A stretch of DNA of 64,000 nucleotides from Methyloferula stellata AR4 (GTDB lineage: Bacteria > Pseudomonadota > Alphaproteobacteria > Rhizobiales > Beijerinckiaceae), in contig NZ_ARWA01000001.1 of the NCBI RefSeq assembly GCF_000385335.1, positions 1,628,001 through 1,692,000 of the forward strand, written 5' to 3'. A model generated the notes under the pieces. It saw only the letters and a program-made list of their open reading frames with translations, had not been told where the DNA came from and ran no database searches. The position numbers and the translations under genes are program-made. Position 1 is the stretch's first letter, and each line of letters opens with the position of its first letter. Positions 1-9,502 of the stretch are shown here, piece by piece.

Positions 1-291
1 GGCTTCCATCAGTGGGCGCCGGATCAGGATCGGTTCGGCGAGCATCAAGGCGAGCGCGGTGTCGGCATCGACGCCACCCGGCTTGATCTCGCCGGATTTG
101 ACCTTGGGTGCGGCCTTGTTGAACCAGTCCGCGACTGGCTTGCCGGCGAAGTAACTGCGCAGGAGATCGGCGGTCCAGGCTTCGGTCAGAAGATCGCGGA
201 TTTCAAGCTCGTGGCCCGCCGCGGTCAGAAGCTGCTTTTGCCGCGCATTGTTCGAACAGCCGGGCTTCTCGTAGAAGATGACTTGGGTCAT
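1..291 (-). CDS. ArsC-family nitrogenase-associated protein (partial, 3' end outside window)
   Basis: The minus-strand frame opens with an ATG at 289-291 and reads MTQVIFYEKPGCSNNARQKQ onward without a stop to the left edge, so the C-terminus is missing. The N-terminal strand followed by a single redox-type Cys in PGCSNN is the ArsC/Spx thioredoxin-like pattern, and the later WFNKAAPKVKSGEIKPGG segment fits the small ArsC-related proteins annotated as nitrogenase-associated in alphaproteobacterial nif clusters. A true arsenate reductase role is unlikely given the position next to nifHDK; the biochemical role is not known to me. It probably has its own promoter, because two hairpin repeats and a terminator separate it from the next minus-strand gene. 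Confidence 0.7.
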   Translation of the reverse strand, partial: MTQVIFYEKPGCSNNARQKQLLTAAGHELEIRDLLTEAWTADLLRSYFAGKPVADWFNKAAPKVKSGEIKPGGVDADTALALMLAEPILIRRPLMEA

Positions 292-323
292 CGGACCTCT
301 CGGACAGCAAAGTATTCGGGCAA

Positions 324-434
324 GAGCGGGATGAGGAAAAGTGGGCACCGGTTTTCCGCCCGCATCCCGCTCTAAGCTATTAAAATCGATCACGTTATGA
401 TTTTGGGTCGAACCGATTCAAAATCATCGTGATC
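324..434. repeat. Two adjacent hairpin-forming dispersed repeat elements
   Basis: First element: arms GAGCGGGATG (324-333) and CATCCCGCTC (363-372) with an inner GGAAAA/TTTTCC pair. Second element: GATCACG (388-394) pairs with CGTGATC (428-434) with an inner ATGATTTTG/CAAAATCAT pair. Such nested palindromes are common intergenic repeats in Rhizobiales; related hairpins occur at 14331 and 58487. They occupy much of the 292-604 gap, in which I see no gene. Confidence 0.6.
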
Positions 435-547
435 TTGTGCGCGGGAACCCCGCTATTTATTCAACTTTTACTGCGTATCGCGCTTTAGAAGCGCTTCACG
501 TCAATGTCGGAAAGCCGCCATCCGGTATTCGTACCGTCCACATCAAA

Positions 548-577
548 CGACCGTCGCCTCCCGGGAGGCGACGGTCG
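548..577 (-). terminator. Perfect 30-bp palindrome, terminator of the receiver gene
   Basis: A perfect inverted repeat centred on CCCGGG (560-565) with 15-bp arms lies 27 bp beyond the stop of the minus-strand receiver gene. Read on the minus strand it is followed by TTTGATG, a short T stretch, which suits a factor-independent terminator. Confidence 0.65.
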
Positions 578-604
578 CCGTAACTTTGCAGCTCTCGACA
601 GGCC

Positions 605-1063
605 TCAGCCGAAATCGCCGAGCTGAACGAACTCCGCCTTGAGCCGGCCGAGCAGCATGTCGACCTTGCGGCGGACGACCTCGACCGTCAGCGGCTTGAT
701 CAGGGCGCCGTGGGCGCCGCCACCCTTGGCAAGGCACTGCTTGCCGATTTTGTCGTCGGGGTTTTCCGCGACCACCACGATTTTGGCATCCGGGAACTTG
801 GCCGCGATCTCCTTAAGGTGATCGATGCCCTTCTCCTGGAGCACATTCGTCCCGACGATGACCATCTGGGGAATGCTCATCTCGGTCTTTTGGTAAACCT
901 GCTTTTCCGAAGCGGCATAGGCCTCTTCGGCCGTGGCGAACTCATGGGTCTCGTTATCATCCTCCAGCATGAACTGTAGGATCGAGCCCGTCATTCCGTC
1001 ATTGTCGATGATGAAAACGCGCTTGTTTTCAACCCTCCGGTCATTATCGACACCGATTTGCAT
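605..1063 (-). CDS. Degenerate response-regulator receiver protein beside nifH
   Basis: A 152-residue stand-alone receiver (CheY-like) domain with no output domain. ATG at 1061-1063 is chosen over an upstream in-frame start because GAGG lies eight bases before it. The acidic pair (D20, D22 in FIIDNDG) and the conserved Lys-Pro (K123-P124 in LIKPLT) are present, but the position that normally holds the phosphoacceptor Asp, at the end of the third strand (PQMVIVGTNVL), is Gly71. Phosphorylation in the usual way is therefore unlikely, and it may act as a phosphorylation-independent protein-interaction module. Its promoter region faces nifH and shares the two NifA sites, which suggests co-expression with nitrogenase. 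Function unknown; a role in nitrogenase regulation is inference. Confidence 0.75.
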   Translation of the reverse strand: MQIGVDNDRRVENKRVFIIDNDGMTGSILQFMLEDDNETHEFATAEEAYAASEKQVYQKTEMSIPQMVIVGTNVLQEKGIDHLKEIAAKFPDAKIVVVAENPDDKIGKQCLAKGGGAHGALIKPLTVEVVRRKVDMLLGRLKAEFVQLGDFG

Positions 1064-1121
1064 TTTGACCTCGCAATGAAGTGCTGGCGCGTGGCGGCTC
1101 AAGTGAGCTGCGCGTGAAGAA

Positions 1122-1135
1122 GCAAAATTTGTTCC
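1122..1135 (-). promoter_or_regulatory. Candidate sigma-54 promoter for the receiver gene
   Basis: On the minus strand GG (1135-1134), ten bases, then GC (1123-1122) within TTTTGCT gives the GG-N10-GC core of a -24/-12 promoter. The start of transcription would be near 1110, about 47 bases before the ATG. The -24 box is not a full TGGCAC match, so confidence is moderate; the shared upstream NifA sites raise it. Confidence 0.4.
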
Positions 1136-1236
1136 GACCTTTCGGGCGGACCTGCTTGCTGGCCCAGATTTAGCTGATGGATTTGCACCTCACAAGCGGG
1201 GTGGCCGGCAAATGCGGTCATTTGGTCGCTCCCAGC

Positions 1237-1252
1237 TGTTTAGTTCCTGACA
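1237..1252. promoter_or_regulatory. NifA upstream activator site 1 (TGT-N10-ACA)
   Basis: TGTTTAGTTCCTGACA is an exact TGT-N10-ACA match about 100 bases upstream of the nifH -24 box and about 100 bases from the divergent -24 box. The spacing is typical for NifA enhancer sites. Confidence 0.75.
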
Positions 1253-1265
1253 GCCAGAAACACCC

Positions 1266-1281
1266 TGTCGGATTCAGAACA
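1266..1281. promoter_or_regulatory. NifA upstream activator site 2 (TGT-N10-ACA)
   Basis: TGTCGGATTCAGAACA is a second exact TGT-N10-ACA site, centred 29 bases from the first, close to three helical turns. The pair would put two NifA oligomers on nearly the same DNA face. Confidence 0.75.
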
Positions 1282-1350
1282 AGCTGGAACGGGCCGATGG
1301 CGCCAAACCCGAGGTCTTATAAATCAATGGTTTATGACGGCACTGGGGGT

Positions 1351-1366
1351 TGGCACGAGCATTGCT
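1351..1366 (+). promoter_or_regulatory. Sigma-54 (-24/-12) promoter of nifH
   Basis: TGGCACG-AGCA-TTGCT matches the RpoN consensus completely. The predicted start of transcription is near 1377, leaving a leader of about 128 bases before nifH. Together with the two NifA sites this is the main nif promoter of the window. Confidence 0.92.
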
Positions 1367-1492
1367 GAGAAGAGCGCGGGGATACGTCGCCGATGCGAAG
1401 GTATGTGACGTGTCGTGTCCCGCGCCGCCACGGTGTCTCGAACATACGCTTGAGCGCCAAGGGTCACGGTTTAAACTGAAAACGGCACTTAA

Positions 1493-2377
<885 letters not shown>

Positions 2378-2395
2378 TAATATATAAAGAAGTCG

Positions 2396-2420
2396 CCGGC
2401 CCCTCGCTCTGAGGGGCCGG
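2396..2420 (+). terminator. nifH-nifD intergenic hairpin (attenuator or mRNA stabiliser)
   Basis: CCGGCCCCTC (2396-2405) pairs perfectly with GAGGGGCCGG (2411-2420) around a five-base loop. There is no T-run after it, so partial termination or protection of the nifH 3' end is more likely than full termination; this fits the usual excess of NifH over NifDK. Confidence 0.6.
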
Positions 2421-2456
2421 TCCCTGCTCGGAATAACATTTTCAGGAGATGAGGGC

Positions 2457-3917
2457 ATGAGCCTGTCAGCACCGGAAACAATTGAAGAGATTAAGCTACG
2501 GAATAAAGAGCTCATCGAGGAAACCCTCAAGGCTTATCCCGAGAAGAGCAAAAAGAACCGCGCCAAGCACCTGAACCAGTTCAACACGGGTGCCAAGGAC
2601 TGCTCGACCAAGTCGAACATCAAGTCGGTCCCCGGCGTGATGACGATCCGTGGCTGCGCCTACGCCGGTTCGAAGGGCGTGGTTTGGGGCCCGATCAAGG
2701 ACATGATCCACATCAGCCATGGTCCGGTCGGCTGCGGCCAGTATTCCTGGGCCGCCCGTCGTAACTACTACATCGGCACCACGGGCGTTGACACGTTCGT
2801 CACGATGCAGTTCACCTCGGACTTCCAAGAGAAGGACATTGTCTTCGGCGGCGATAAGAAGCTTGCCAAGATCATGGACGAAATCATGGAAATCTTCCCG
2901 CTGAACCATGGTGTTACGGTTCAGTCTGAGTGCCCGATCGGCCTCATCGGCGACGACATCGAGGCGGTTTCCAAGCAGAAGTCCAAGGAATATGGTGGCA
3001 AGACCATCGTTCCGGTCCGCTGCGAAGGCTTCCGTGGCGTGTCTCAGTCCCTCGGCCATCACATCGCGAACGACTCGATTCGTGACTGGGTGTTCGATAA
3101 GATGGAAGGCAAGCCCGCCACTTTCGAACAGTCGGCTTACGACGTTGCGATCATCGGTGACTACAACATCGGTGGTGACGCTTGGTCGTCCCGTATCCTT
3201 CTCGAGGAAATGGGCCTCCGCGTTGTTGCGCAATGGTCGGGTGACGGCACGATCGCTGAGCTCGAGGCGACCCCGAAGGCAAAGCTCAACGTCCTTCACT
3301 GCTACCGCTCGATGAACTACATCTCCCGCCACATGGAAGAAAAGTACGGTGTTCCGTGGGTGGAATATAACTTCTTTGGCCCGTCCAAGATTGCTGAATC
3401 GCTTCGCACGATCGCCAGCCACTTCGACGACAAGATCAAGGAAGGCGCTGAGCGCGTCATCGAGAAGTACCGCGCCCTTTCGGACGCCGTCATCGAGAAG
3501 TATCGTCCGCGTCTGCACGGCCGCAAGGTCATGCTGTTCGTCGGCGGCCTTCGCCCCCGCCACGTGATCGGCGCCTACGAAGACCTCGGCATGGAGGTTG
3601 TCGGCACGGGTTACGAGTTCGGCCACAACGACGACTATCAGCGCACGACTCACTACGTGAAGGACGGCACGCTGATCTATGACGACGTGACCGGCTTCGA
3701 ATTCGAGAAGTTCGTCGAGAAGATCCAGCCTGACCTGGTTGGTTCGGGCATCAAGGAAAAGTACGTCTTCCAGAAGATGGGCGTCCCCTTCCGTCAGATG
3801 CACTCGTGGGATTACTCGGGCCCGTATCATGGCTATGATGGCTTCGCCATCTTCGCCCGCGACATGGACATGGCGATCAACTCGCCGGTCTGGGGTCTCA
3901 CCAAGGCTCCCTTCTAA
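2457..3917 (+). CDS. nifD: Nitrogenase molybdenum-iron protein alpha chain NifD
   Basis: Catalytic alpha subunit of the MoFe protein. The 486-residue length is usual for alphaproteobacteria. P-cluster ligands are Cys67 (RGCAYAG), Cys93 ([10 protein letters not shown]) and Cys159 (SECPIGL). FeMo-cofactor ligands are Cys282 (NVLHCYRS) and His449 ([16 protein letters not shown]). Pairing with nifK downstream and the lack of any vnfG/anfG-like gene between them show the molybdenum type. The ATG is preceded by CAGGAGATGAGGGC. Confidence 0.98.
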   Translation: MSLSAPETIEEIKLRNKELIEETLKAYPEKSKKNRAKHLNQFNTGAKDCSTKSNIKSVPGVMTIRGCAYAGSKGVVWGPIKDMIHISHGPVGCGQYSWAARRNYYIGTTGVDTFVTMQFTSDFQEKDIVFGGDKKLAKIMDEIMEIFPLNHGVTVQSECPIGLIGDDIEAVSKQKSKEYGGKTIVPVRCEGFRGVSQSLGHHIANDSIRDWVFDKMEGKPATFEQSAYDVAIIGDYNIGGDAWSSRILLEEMGLRVVAQWSGDGTIAELEATPKAKLNVLHCYRSMNYISRHMEEKYGVPWVEYNFFGPSKIAESLRTIASHFDDKIKEGAERVIEKYRALSDAVIEKYRPRLHGRKVMLFVGGLRPRHVIGAYEDLGMEVVGTGYEFGHNDDYQRTTHYVKDGTLIYDDVTGFEFEKFVEKIQPDLVGSGIKEKYVFQKMGVPFRQMHSWDYSGPYHGYDGFAIFARDMDMAINSPVWGLTKAPF

Positions 3918-3928
3918 ACCTCTCATGT

Positions 3929-3952
3929 GCCCTCCCCTGCGAAGGGGAGGGC
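3929..3952 (+). terminator. nifD-nifK intergenic hairpin
   Basis: GCCCTCCCCT (3929-3938) pairs with AGGGGAGGGC (3943-3952) around GCGA, followed by ATTTG. As between nifH and nifD, the short T tract suggests modulation of read-through or mRNA stability rather than complete termination. Confidence 0.5.
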
Positions 3953-3997
3953 ATTTGTCGGGGTGTACCGAGACAAACTTATAAAGGATCCTTCAGC

Positions 3998-5560
3998 ATG
4001 CCTCAGAACGCCGACTACGTTCTCGACCACTTCGACCTGTTCCGTCAGCCGGAATATCGTGAGATGCTCGCGAACAAGAAAAAGAATTTCGAAAATCCTG
4101 TCGCCGATGCAGAGCTGCAGCGCGTCGTCGAGTGGACCAAGACCTGGGAATACCGCGAAAAGAATTTCGCCCGCGAAGCGCTGACCGTGAACCCTGCTAA
4201 GGCTTGCCAGCCGTTGGGCGCCGTCTTCGCTGGCGTCGGCTTCGAAGGGACCATCCCCTTCGTCCATGGTTCGCAGGGCTGCGTCGCCTACTATCGCTCG
4301 CACTTCTCGCGTCACTTCAAGGAGCCGAGCTCCTGCGTGTCGTCCTCGATGACCGAAGACGCGGCTGTGTTCGGCGGCCTGAACAACATGATCGACGGCC
4401 TCGCCAACACCTATAACCTCTACAAGCCCCGTATGATCTCGGTCTCGACGACCTGCATGGCGGAAGTTATCGGTGACGATCTGAACGCCTTCATCAAGAC
4501 CGCGAAAGACAAGGGCTCGGTGCCGATGGCATACGACGTCCCGTTCGCTCACACCCCGGCGTTCGTTGGCAGCCACATCACCGGTTACGACAACGTCCTC
4601 AAGGGCATCTTCGAGCACTTCTGGGGCGGCAAGTCGGGCACGACCGAGAAGCTTGAGCGCGTCCCGAACGAGAGCATCAACTTCATCGGCGGCTTCGACC
4701 CCTACACGGTCGGCAACCTGCGTGAAATCAAGCGCATCTTCGACATGATGGGCTTCGAATACACGATCATCGCCGACAATAGCGATGTGTGGGACACGCC
4801 CACCGACGGTACGTTCCGCATGTTCGACGGCGGCACGACCATCGAGCAGATGGAAGCGGCGGTCAACGCCAAGGCGACCATCTCCATGCAGGAATATTGC
4901 ACGGAAAAGACGCTCAAGTACATTGCTACCGAATGGCAGCAAGAGTGCGTTTACTTCAACCACCCGGTTGGCGTGAAGGGGACCGACGAGTTCCTGCTGA
5001 AGATCTCGGAGCTCACCGGTAAGGCTGTTCCGGATCAAATCCGTCTGGAGCGCGGCCGTCTCGTCGACGCCCTGGCTGACTCGAGCGCCCATATCCATGG
5101 CAAGAAATTCGGCATCTATGGCGATCCCGATCTCTGCATCGGTCTCGCTCAGTTCATCCTGGAATGCGGTGGCGAACCCACGCACATTCTCTCGACGAAC
5201 GGCACGCCGAAGTGGGCTGAAAAGGTGCAGGAACTGCTCGACTCGAGCCCGTTCGGCGCCAACTGCCACGTCTATCCGCTGCGCGATCTGTGGCACATGC
5301 GTTCGCTGCTGTTCACGGAGCCGGTCGACTTCTTCATCGGCAACACCTACGGCAAGTATCTGGAGCGTGACACGGGCACCCCGCTGATCCGTATCGGCTT
5401 CCCGATCTTCGATCGCCATCACCATCACCGTTACCCGGTGTGGGGTTACCAGGGCGGTCTGAACTGCCTCGTGTGGATCCTCGATCGTATCTTCGAGGAA
5501 ATCGACAAGAACACGATCGTTCCTGCCTATAGCGACTTCAGCTACGACATCATTCGCTAA
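3998..5560 (+). CDS. nifK: Nitrogenase molybdenum-iron protein beta chain NifK
   Basis: Beta subunit of the MoFe alpha2-beta2 tetramer. The 520-residue length is standard. P-cluster ligands appear at Cys70 (KACQPLGA), Cys95 (SQGCVAYY) and Cys153 (STTCMAEV), the same numbering as in the reference Azotobacter protein. The [10 protein letters not shown] segment after Cys95 is typical. It ends the structural operon and is followed by a strong terminator, so nifE probably has its own promoter. Confidence 0.98.
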   Translation: MPQNADYVLDHFDLFRQPEYREMLANKKKNFENPVADAELQRVVEWTKTWEYREKNFAREALTVNPAKACQPLGAVFAGVGFEGTIPFVHGSQGCVAYYRSHFSRHFKEPSSCVSSSMTEDAAVFGGLNNMIDGLANTYNLYKPRMISVSTTCMAEVIGDDLNAFIKTAKDKGSVPMAYDVPFAHTPAFVGSHITGYDNVLKGIFEHFWGGKSGTTEKLERVPNESINFIGGFDPYTVGNLREIKRIFDMMGFEYTIIADNSDVWDTPTDGTFRMFDGGTTIEQMEAAVNAKATISMQEYCTEKTLKYIATEWQQECVYFNHPVGVKGTDEFLLKISELTGKAVPDQIRLERGRLVDALADSSAHIHGKKFGIYGDPDLCIGLAQFILECGGEPTHILSTNGTPKWAEKVQELLDSSPFGANCHVYPLRDLWHMRSLLFTEPVDFFIGNTYGKYLERDTGTPLIRIGFPIFDRHHHHRYPVWGYQGGLNCLVWILDRIFEEIDKNTIVPAYSDFSYDIIR

Positions 5561-5588
5561 TACCCGATTGATGGTGCTGTGAATAAGG

Positions 5589-5627
5589 CGGCGGGCATTG
5601 GACTTAAAGTTCAATGTCCGCCGTTTT
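5589..5627 (+). terminator. Factor-independent terminator after nifK
   Basis: CGGCGGGCATTGGACT (5589-5604) pairs with AGTTCAATGTCCGCCG (5608-5623) with only two G-T pairs, a three-base loop and then TTTT. A strong terminator that closes nifHDK. Confidence 0.85.
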
Positions 5628-5650
5628 GCTAAGGTGGCGAAATTTAGATT

Positions 5651-5666
5651 GGCGTGAATTTCGCTT
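5651..5666 (+). promoter_or_regulatory. Candidate sigma-54 promoter for nifE
   Basis: TGGCGTGAATTTCGCT has GG (5652-5653) and GC (5664-5665) exactly ten bases apart, with partial match to TGGCACG-N4-TTGCT. It lies just past the nifK terminator and about 110 bases before nifE. No exact TGT-N10-ACA was found nearby, so the call is tentative. Confidence 0.35.
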
Positions 5667-5776
5667 CATAGGTTGTCATGAAGAAAGCATGTCACGGCAG
5701 CGCGCTGTATTTGCGTTAAAACTGCCTGGCGATGATGAGCCCAGCGACCCGATGGGGCTGAGGCGAGGAGGTTCGG

Positions 5777-7648
5777 ATGAGCGAAGTTTCGGCTACAATT
5801 CAAAACGTTTTCAATGAGCCGGCGTGCCCGAAAAACGCGGCAAAGTCGGAAAAGGAACGTAAGAAAGGCTGTACGAAACAATTGCAGCCCGGCGGTGCCG
5901 CTGGCGGCTGCGCTTTCGACGGCGCCAAGATCGCTCTCCAGCCCATTACCGATGTTGCCCATCTCGTGCACGGCCCGATCGCCTGCGAGGGCAATAGCTG
6001 GGATAACCGCGGCGCTTATTCCTCGGGCTCGTCGCTTTATCGCACCGGCTTCACCACAGATATGAACGAGACGGACGTCGTCTTTGGCGGCGAGAAGCGG
6101 CTCTACAAAGCCATCAAAGAGATCATCGAGAAATACAACCCGCCGTCCGTGTTCGTCTACCAGACCTGCGTGCCGGCCATGATCGGCGACGATATCGACG
6201 CGGTCTGCAAGGCGGCGACGAAGAAATTCGGCAAGCCGATCGTCCCCGTCAATTCGCCTGGTTTCGTCGGGCCGAAGAATCTCGGCAACAAGCTCGCTGG
6301 CGAGGCGCTCCTTGCCCATGTCATCGGCACCGAAGAGCCAGACTACACGACGCCCTACGACGTCAACATCATCGGCGAATATAACCTCGCCGGCGAGATG
6401 TGGCAGGTCGAGCCGCTCCTGAAGGAGATCGGCTTCCGCATCCTGTCGTGCATTTCGGGCGACGCCAAATATCACGAGGTCGCCCGGTCGCACCGGGCCC
6501 GCGCCACGATGATGGTCTGCTCCAAGGCGATGATCAACATCACCCGCAAGCTCGAAGACCTCTACAGCATCCCCTATTTCGAAGGTTCGTTCTACGGCAT
6601 TGGCGACATGAGCGACTCGGTCCGTCAGCTCGCGCAGCTCTGCATCGACCGCGGCGCGCCGGCGGAATTCATGGATCGCGTCGAGGCCGTGATCGAACGC
6701 GAAGAGAAGCTGGCCTGGGACGAAATCATGTCCTATCTGCCTCGTCTCAAGGGCAAGAAGGTTCTGCTCATCACCGGCGGTGTGAAGTCCTGGTCGGTGG
6801 TCGCGGCGCTGCAGGAAGTCGGCATGGAAATCGTCGGCACCTCGGTCAAGAAATCGACCAAGGAAGATAAAGAGCGCATCAAGGAATTGATGGGCGAAGA
6901 CGCGCATGCCTTCGACGACATGTCGCCGCGCGAAATGTACAAGATGCTGAAGGACGCGCGCGCCGATATCATGCTGTCGGGCGGCCGTTCGCAGTTCATC
7001 GCGCTCAAGGCCAATATGCCCTGGCTCGACATCAACCAGGAACGTCACCACGCCTATTCGGGCTATAAGGGCATGGTCGACCTCGTGAAGGAGATCGACA
7101 AGGCGCTCTACAACCCGATCTGGGAGCAGGTGCGCACCATTGCACCCTGGCAGAACGCGGCCGATAGCTGGCAGGCGAAGGCCGATGCCGAAGCGGCTCG
7201 CGAGGCCGCCGAGCTCGCAGCCGATCCGGCGAAGGCCGAGGCCAAGCGCCGCTCGAAGAAGATCTGCAAGTGCAAGACGGTCGATCTCGGCACGATCGAG
7301 GACGCGATCGCAGCCGGTTCGCTGACCACGGTCGAGCAGGTCGTCGACATTACCCATGCGGGTTCGGGCTGCACGAGCTGCCGCGGCACGATCGGCGGTA
7401 TCTTGGAAACGCTGTCTGGCGCTCCTGCCGTGGAACTGACGCCGGAAGAGCGCCGGGCCGTCAAGATCTGCAATTGCAAAGACGTCACGCGCGGCATGAT
7501 CGAAGACGCCGTCCATGCGAAGGGTCTGACGACGGTTGCCGAAGTGACCGAAGCCACGGAAGCCGGCGGCGGTTGCGAAAGCTGCTGCGATACGATCGAC
7601 GACATTTTGTCGGAAATCGTGGCGCCCATCGCCGTCGCAGCCGAGTGA
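5777..7648 (+). CDS. nifE: FeMo-cofactor scaffold NifE with two C-terminal BFD-like [2Fe-2S] domains
   Basis: NifE pairs with NifN to form the scaffold on which NifB-co matures to FeMo-cofactor. Residues about 1-460 are a normal NifE, with AGGCAFDG, GPIACEGNSW and QTCVPAMIGDD. At 623 residues it is some 150 longer than the usual protein. After an Ala/Glu-rich linker (about 463-490) come two similar domains: Cys497-x-Cys499-x32-Cys532-x2-Cys535, then Cys565-x-Cys567-x32-Cys600-x2-Cys603, the pattern of bacterioferritin-associated ferredoxin and the central NifU domain. The reading frame is continuous and the stop lies nine bases before nifN. The domains may carry electrons or Fe-S clusters to the scaffold; that is inference. 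Confidence 0.95.
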   Translation: MSEVSATIQNVFNEPACPKNAAKSEKERKKGCTKQLQPGGAAGGCAFDGAKIALQPITDVAHLVHGPIACEGNSWDNRGAYSSGSSLYRTGFTTDMNETDVVFGGEKRLYKAIKEIIEKYNPPSVFVYQTCVPAMIGDDIDAVCKAATKKFGKPIVPVNSPGFVGPKNLGNKLAGEALLAHVIGTEEPDYTTPYDVNIIGEYNLAGEMWQVEPLLKEIGFRILSCISGDAKYHEVARSHRARATMMVCSKAMINITRKLEDLYSIPYFEGSFYGIGDMSDSVRQLAQLCIDRGAPAEFMDRVEAVIEREEKLAWDEIMSYLPRLKGKKVLLITGGVKSWSVVAALQEVGMEIVGTSVKKSTKEDKERIKELMGEDAHAFDDMSPREMYKMLKDARADIMLSGGRSQFIALKANMPWLDINQERHHAYSGYKGMVDLVKEIDKALYNPIWEQVRTIAPWQNAADSWQAKADAEAAREAAELAADPAKAEAKRRSKKICKCKTVDLGTIEDAIAAGSLTTVEQVVDITHAGSGCTSCRGTIGGILETLSGAPAVELTPEERRAVKICNCKDVTRGMIEDAVHAKGLTTVAEVTEATEAGGGCESCCDTIDDILSEIVAPIAVAAE

Positions 7649-7657
7649 GGTGATCCC

Positions 7658-9052
7658 ATGGCAGTCATCGAAATCGGTAAGAAGGCCTGCACCGTCAATC
7701 CCTTGAAGATGAGCCAGCCGGTCGGCGGCGCGCTCGCCTTCATGGGGATCAGGGACAGCATGCCGCTTTTCCACGGCTCGCAAGGCTGCACGTCCTTCGG
7801 GCTCGTGCTCTTCGTGCGCCATTTCAAGGAAGCCATTCCGCTTCAGACGACGGCGATGAGCGAAGTGGCGACCGTGCTCGGCGGCTATGAAAACGTCGAG
7901 CAGGCGATCGTCAATATTTCGACGAAGCAGAAGGCCCGCTTGATCGGCATCTGTTCGACCGGCGTGACCGAAACCAAGGGCGACGACGTCGACGCCTATA
8001 TTTCGCTCGTGCGCCAGCAGCATCCGGAACTGGATGATGTCGCGCTCGTCTACGTCTCGACGCCCGACTTCAAGGATGCCTTCCAGGACGGCTGGGAAAA
8101 GACCGTCGCGAAGATCATCGACAAGCTGGTGAAAGCGCCGGAGCCCGACGTCGTTCGCGACCCGAAGAAGCTCGTCGTGCTGCCAGGCTCCCAATATACG
8201 CCGGGCGATCTCGACGAATTGCGGGACATTATCGAGGGCTTCGGTTTCGAGCCTTTGTTTCTGCCCGATCTTGCCGCCTCGCTCGACGGCCATATCCCGG
8301 ACGATTTCACGCCGACCTCGCTCGGTGGGATTTCGCTCGAGGAAATCGCCGATCTCGGCAATGCCTCCCATTGCATCGCGCTCGGCTCGCATATGAAGCT
8401 GGCGGCGGACACTCTGCAGAAAAAGGCCGGCATCCCTTACAAGCTCTTCGAACGGATGATCGGCCTTCTACCTACCGATGCCTTCATTGCGCATCTGATG
8501 GAGATCAGCGGCAAGCCGGTGCCGACGCGGATCAAGCGCCAGCGCAGCCAATTGGTCGATGCGATGCTCGACGGGCATTTCCACACCGGCGGCAAGAAGA
8601 TCGCCATGGGGCTCGAGCCCGACTTCTTCTACGACCTCTCGAGCTTCCTCGTCGAAATGGGCTGCCATATCACTGCGGCGGTCTCGACCAATAATTCGCC
8701 GATCCTCGAAAAGGTCCAGTGCGAGACCGTGCTAATCGGCGATCTTGAAGACCTTGAACGCTTGGCGCCGGGCTGCGATCTCATGATCACCCATGCGCAT
8801 GGCCGCCAAGCCTCAGAGCGCACGGGAATCCCGCTGTTCAGGATGGGCTTGCCGATCTTCGATCGGCTGGGTGCTGGACATATCACGGCGGTCGGCTATC
8901 GCGGCGCTCGCGATCTGATCTTCGATATCGCGAATATGCTGTTTTCGACCGGCCATGCGATTAAGCCGGACACGTGGTATCCTGAACTGGTCGGCGCCCA
9001 GCATGGCGACGCCCACGGTGACCATCAGGCGACGCCGCACACCACTCATTGA
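7658..9052 (+). CDS. nifN: FeMo-cofactor scaffold subunit NifN
   Basis: Partner of NifE in the NifEN scaffold, 464 residues, related to NifK. The segment QPVGGALAFMGIRDSMPLFH followed by GSQGCTSFGLVLFVRHFKE is the NifN version of the NifK Cys95 region. It starts nine bases after the nifE stop with a GAGGTGATCCC ribosome site, so translation is probably coupled. The C-terminus is His/Asp-rich (GAQHGDAHGDHQATPHTTH), possibly just a flexible tail. Confidence 0.96.
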   Translation: MAVIEIGKKACTVNPLKMSQPVGGALAFMGIRDSMPLFHGSQGCTSFGLVLFVRHFKEAIPLQTTAMSEVATVLGGYENVEQAIVNISTKQKARLIGICSTGVTETKGDDVDAYISLVRQQHPELDDVALVYVSTPDFKDAFQDGWEKTVAKIIDKLVKAPEPDVVRDPKKLVVLPGSQYTPGDLDELRDIIEGFGFEPLFLPDLAASLDGHIPDDFTPTSLGGISLEEIADLGNASHCIALGSHMKLAADTLQKKAGIPYKLFERMIGLLPTDAFIAHLMEISGKPVPTRIKRQRSQLVDAMLDGHFHTGGKKIAMGLEPDFFYDLSSFLVEMGCHITAAVSTNNSPILEKVQCETVLIGDLEDLERLAPGCDLMITHAHGRQASERTGIPLFRMGLPIFDRLGAGHITAVGYRGARDLIFDIANMLFSTGHAIKPDTWYPELVGAQHGDAHGDHQATPHTTH

Positions 9053-9092
9053 GGCAAATGATGCCTGCACAACAGATAAAAACGGAGGCTGC

Positions 9093-9494
9093 ATGAAAGT
9101 AGCATTTGCCACCCAGGATCTCGAAAGAGTGGACGCGCATTTCGGCTGGGCGAAAAACCTGATGCTGTATGACGTGCAGCCCGACGGCTATCAATTTCTG
9201 GAGACGATCGAATTCAACGGCGATCTCCAGGAAGACGGCAACGAGGACAAGCTCGAGCCAAAGATCAACGCCGTGAAGGATTGCGCGATTCTCTATGTCG
9301 CCGCGATCGGCGGTTCGGGCGCGGCCCGCGTCGTCGCGAATAACATCTTTCCGATGAAGGTGAAGGAGCCGGAGCCGATTGCCGAGCTTCTCGTCAAGTT
9401 GCAAGATGTGCTGAAGGCGCCCGCGCCGCCGCCCTGGCTGCGCAAAGCGATGCAAAAAGCCGGCGAAGCAAAAGAATTCGATTTCGAAGATTGA
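9093..9494 (+). CDS. nifX: Nitrogenase cofactor carrier NifX
   Basis: A 133-residue protein of the NifX/NifY/NafY-core family that binds FeMo-cofactor precursors passing between NifB and NifEN. The start at 9093 is preferred to an upstream in-frame start at 8955, which would overlap nifN by about 100 bases, because ACGGAGG lies just before it and the family begins with MKVAFATQD. The segment HFGWAKNLMLYDV and the glycine-rich AAIGGSGAARVV are family-typical. Part of the nifE-nifQ operon. Confidence 0.93.
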   Translation: MKVAFATQDLERVDAHFGWAKNLMLYDVQPDGYQFLETIEFNGDLQEDGNEDKLEPKINAVKDCAILYVAAIGGSGAARVVANNIFPMKVKEPEPIAELLVKLQDVLKAPAPPPWLRKAMQKAGEAKEFDFED

Positions 9495-9502
9495 GGTGAA
9501 CC

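Noticed and set aside
5666-8392. 908-codon minus-strand frame across nifE/nifN
   Set aside because: Shadow of nifE and nifN, low-complexity Arg/Asp-rich translation with no family pattern.
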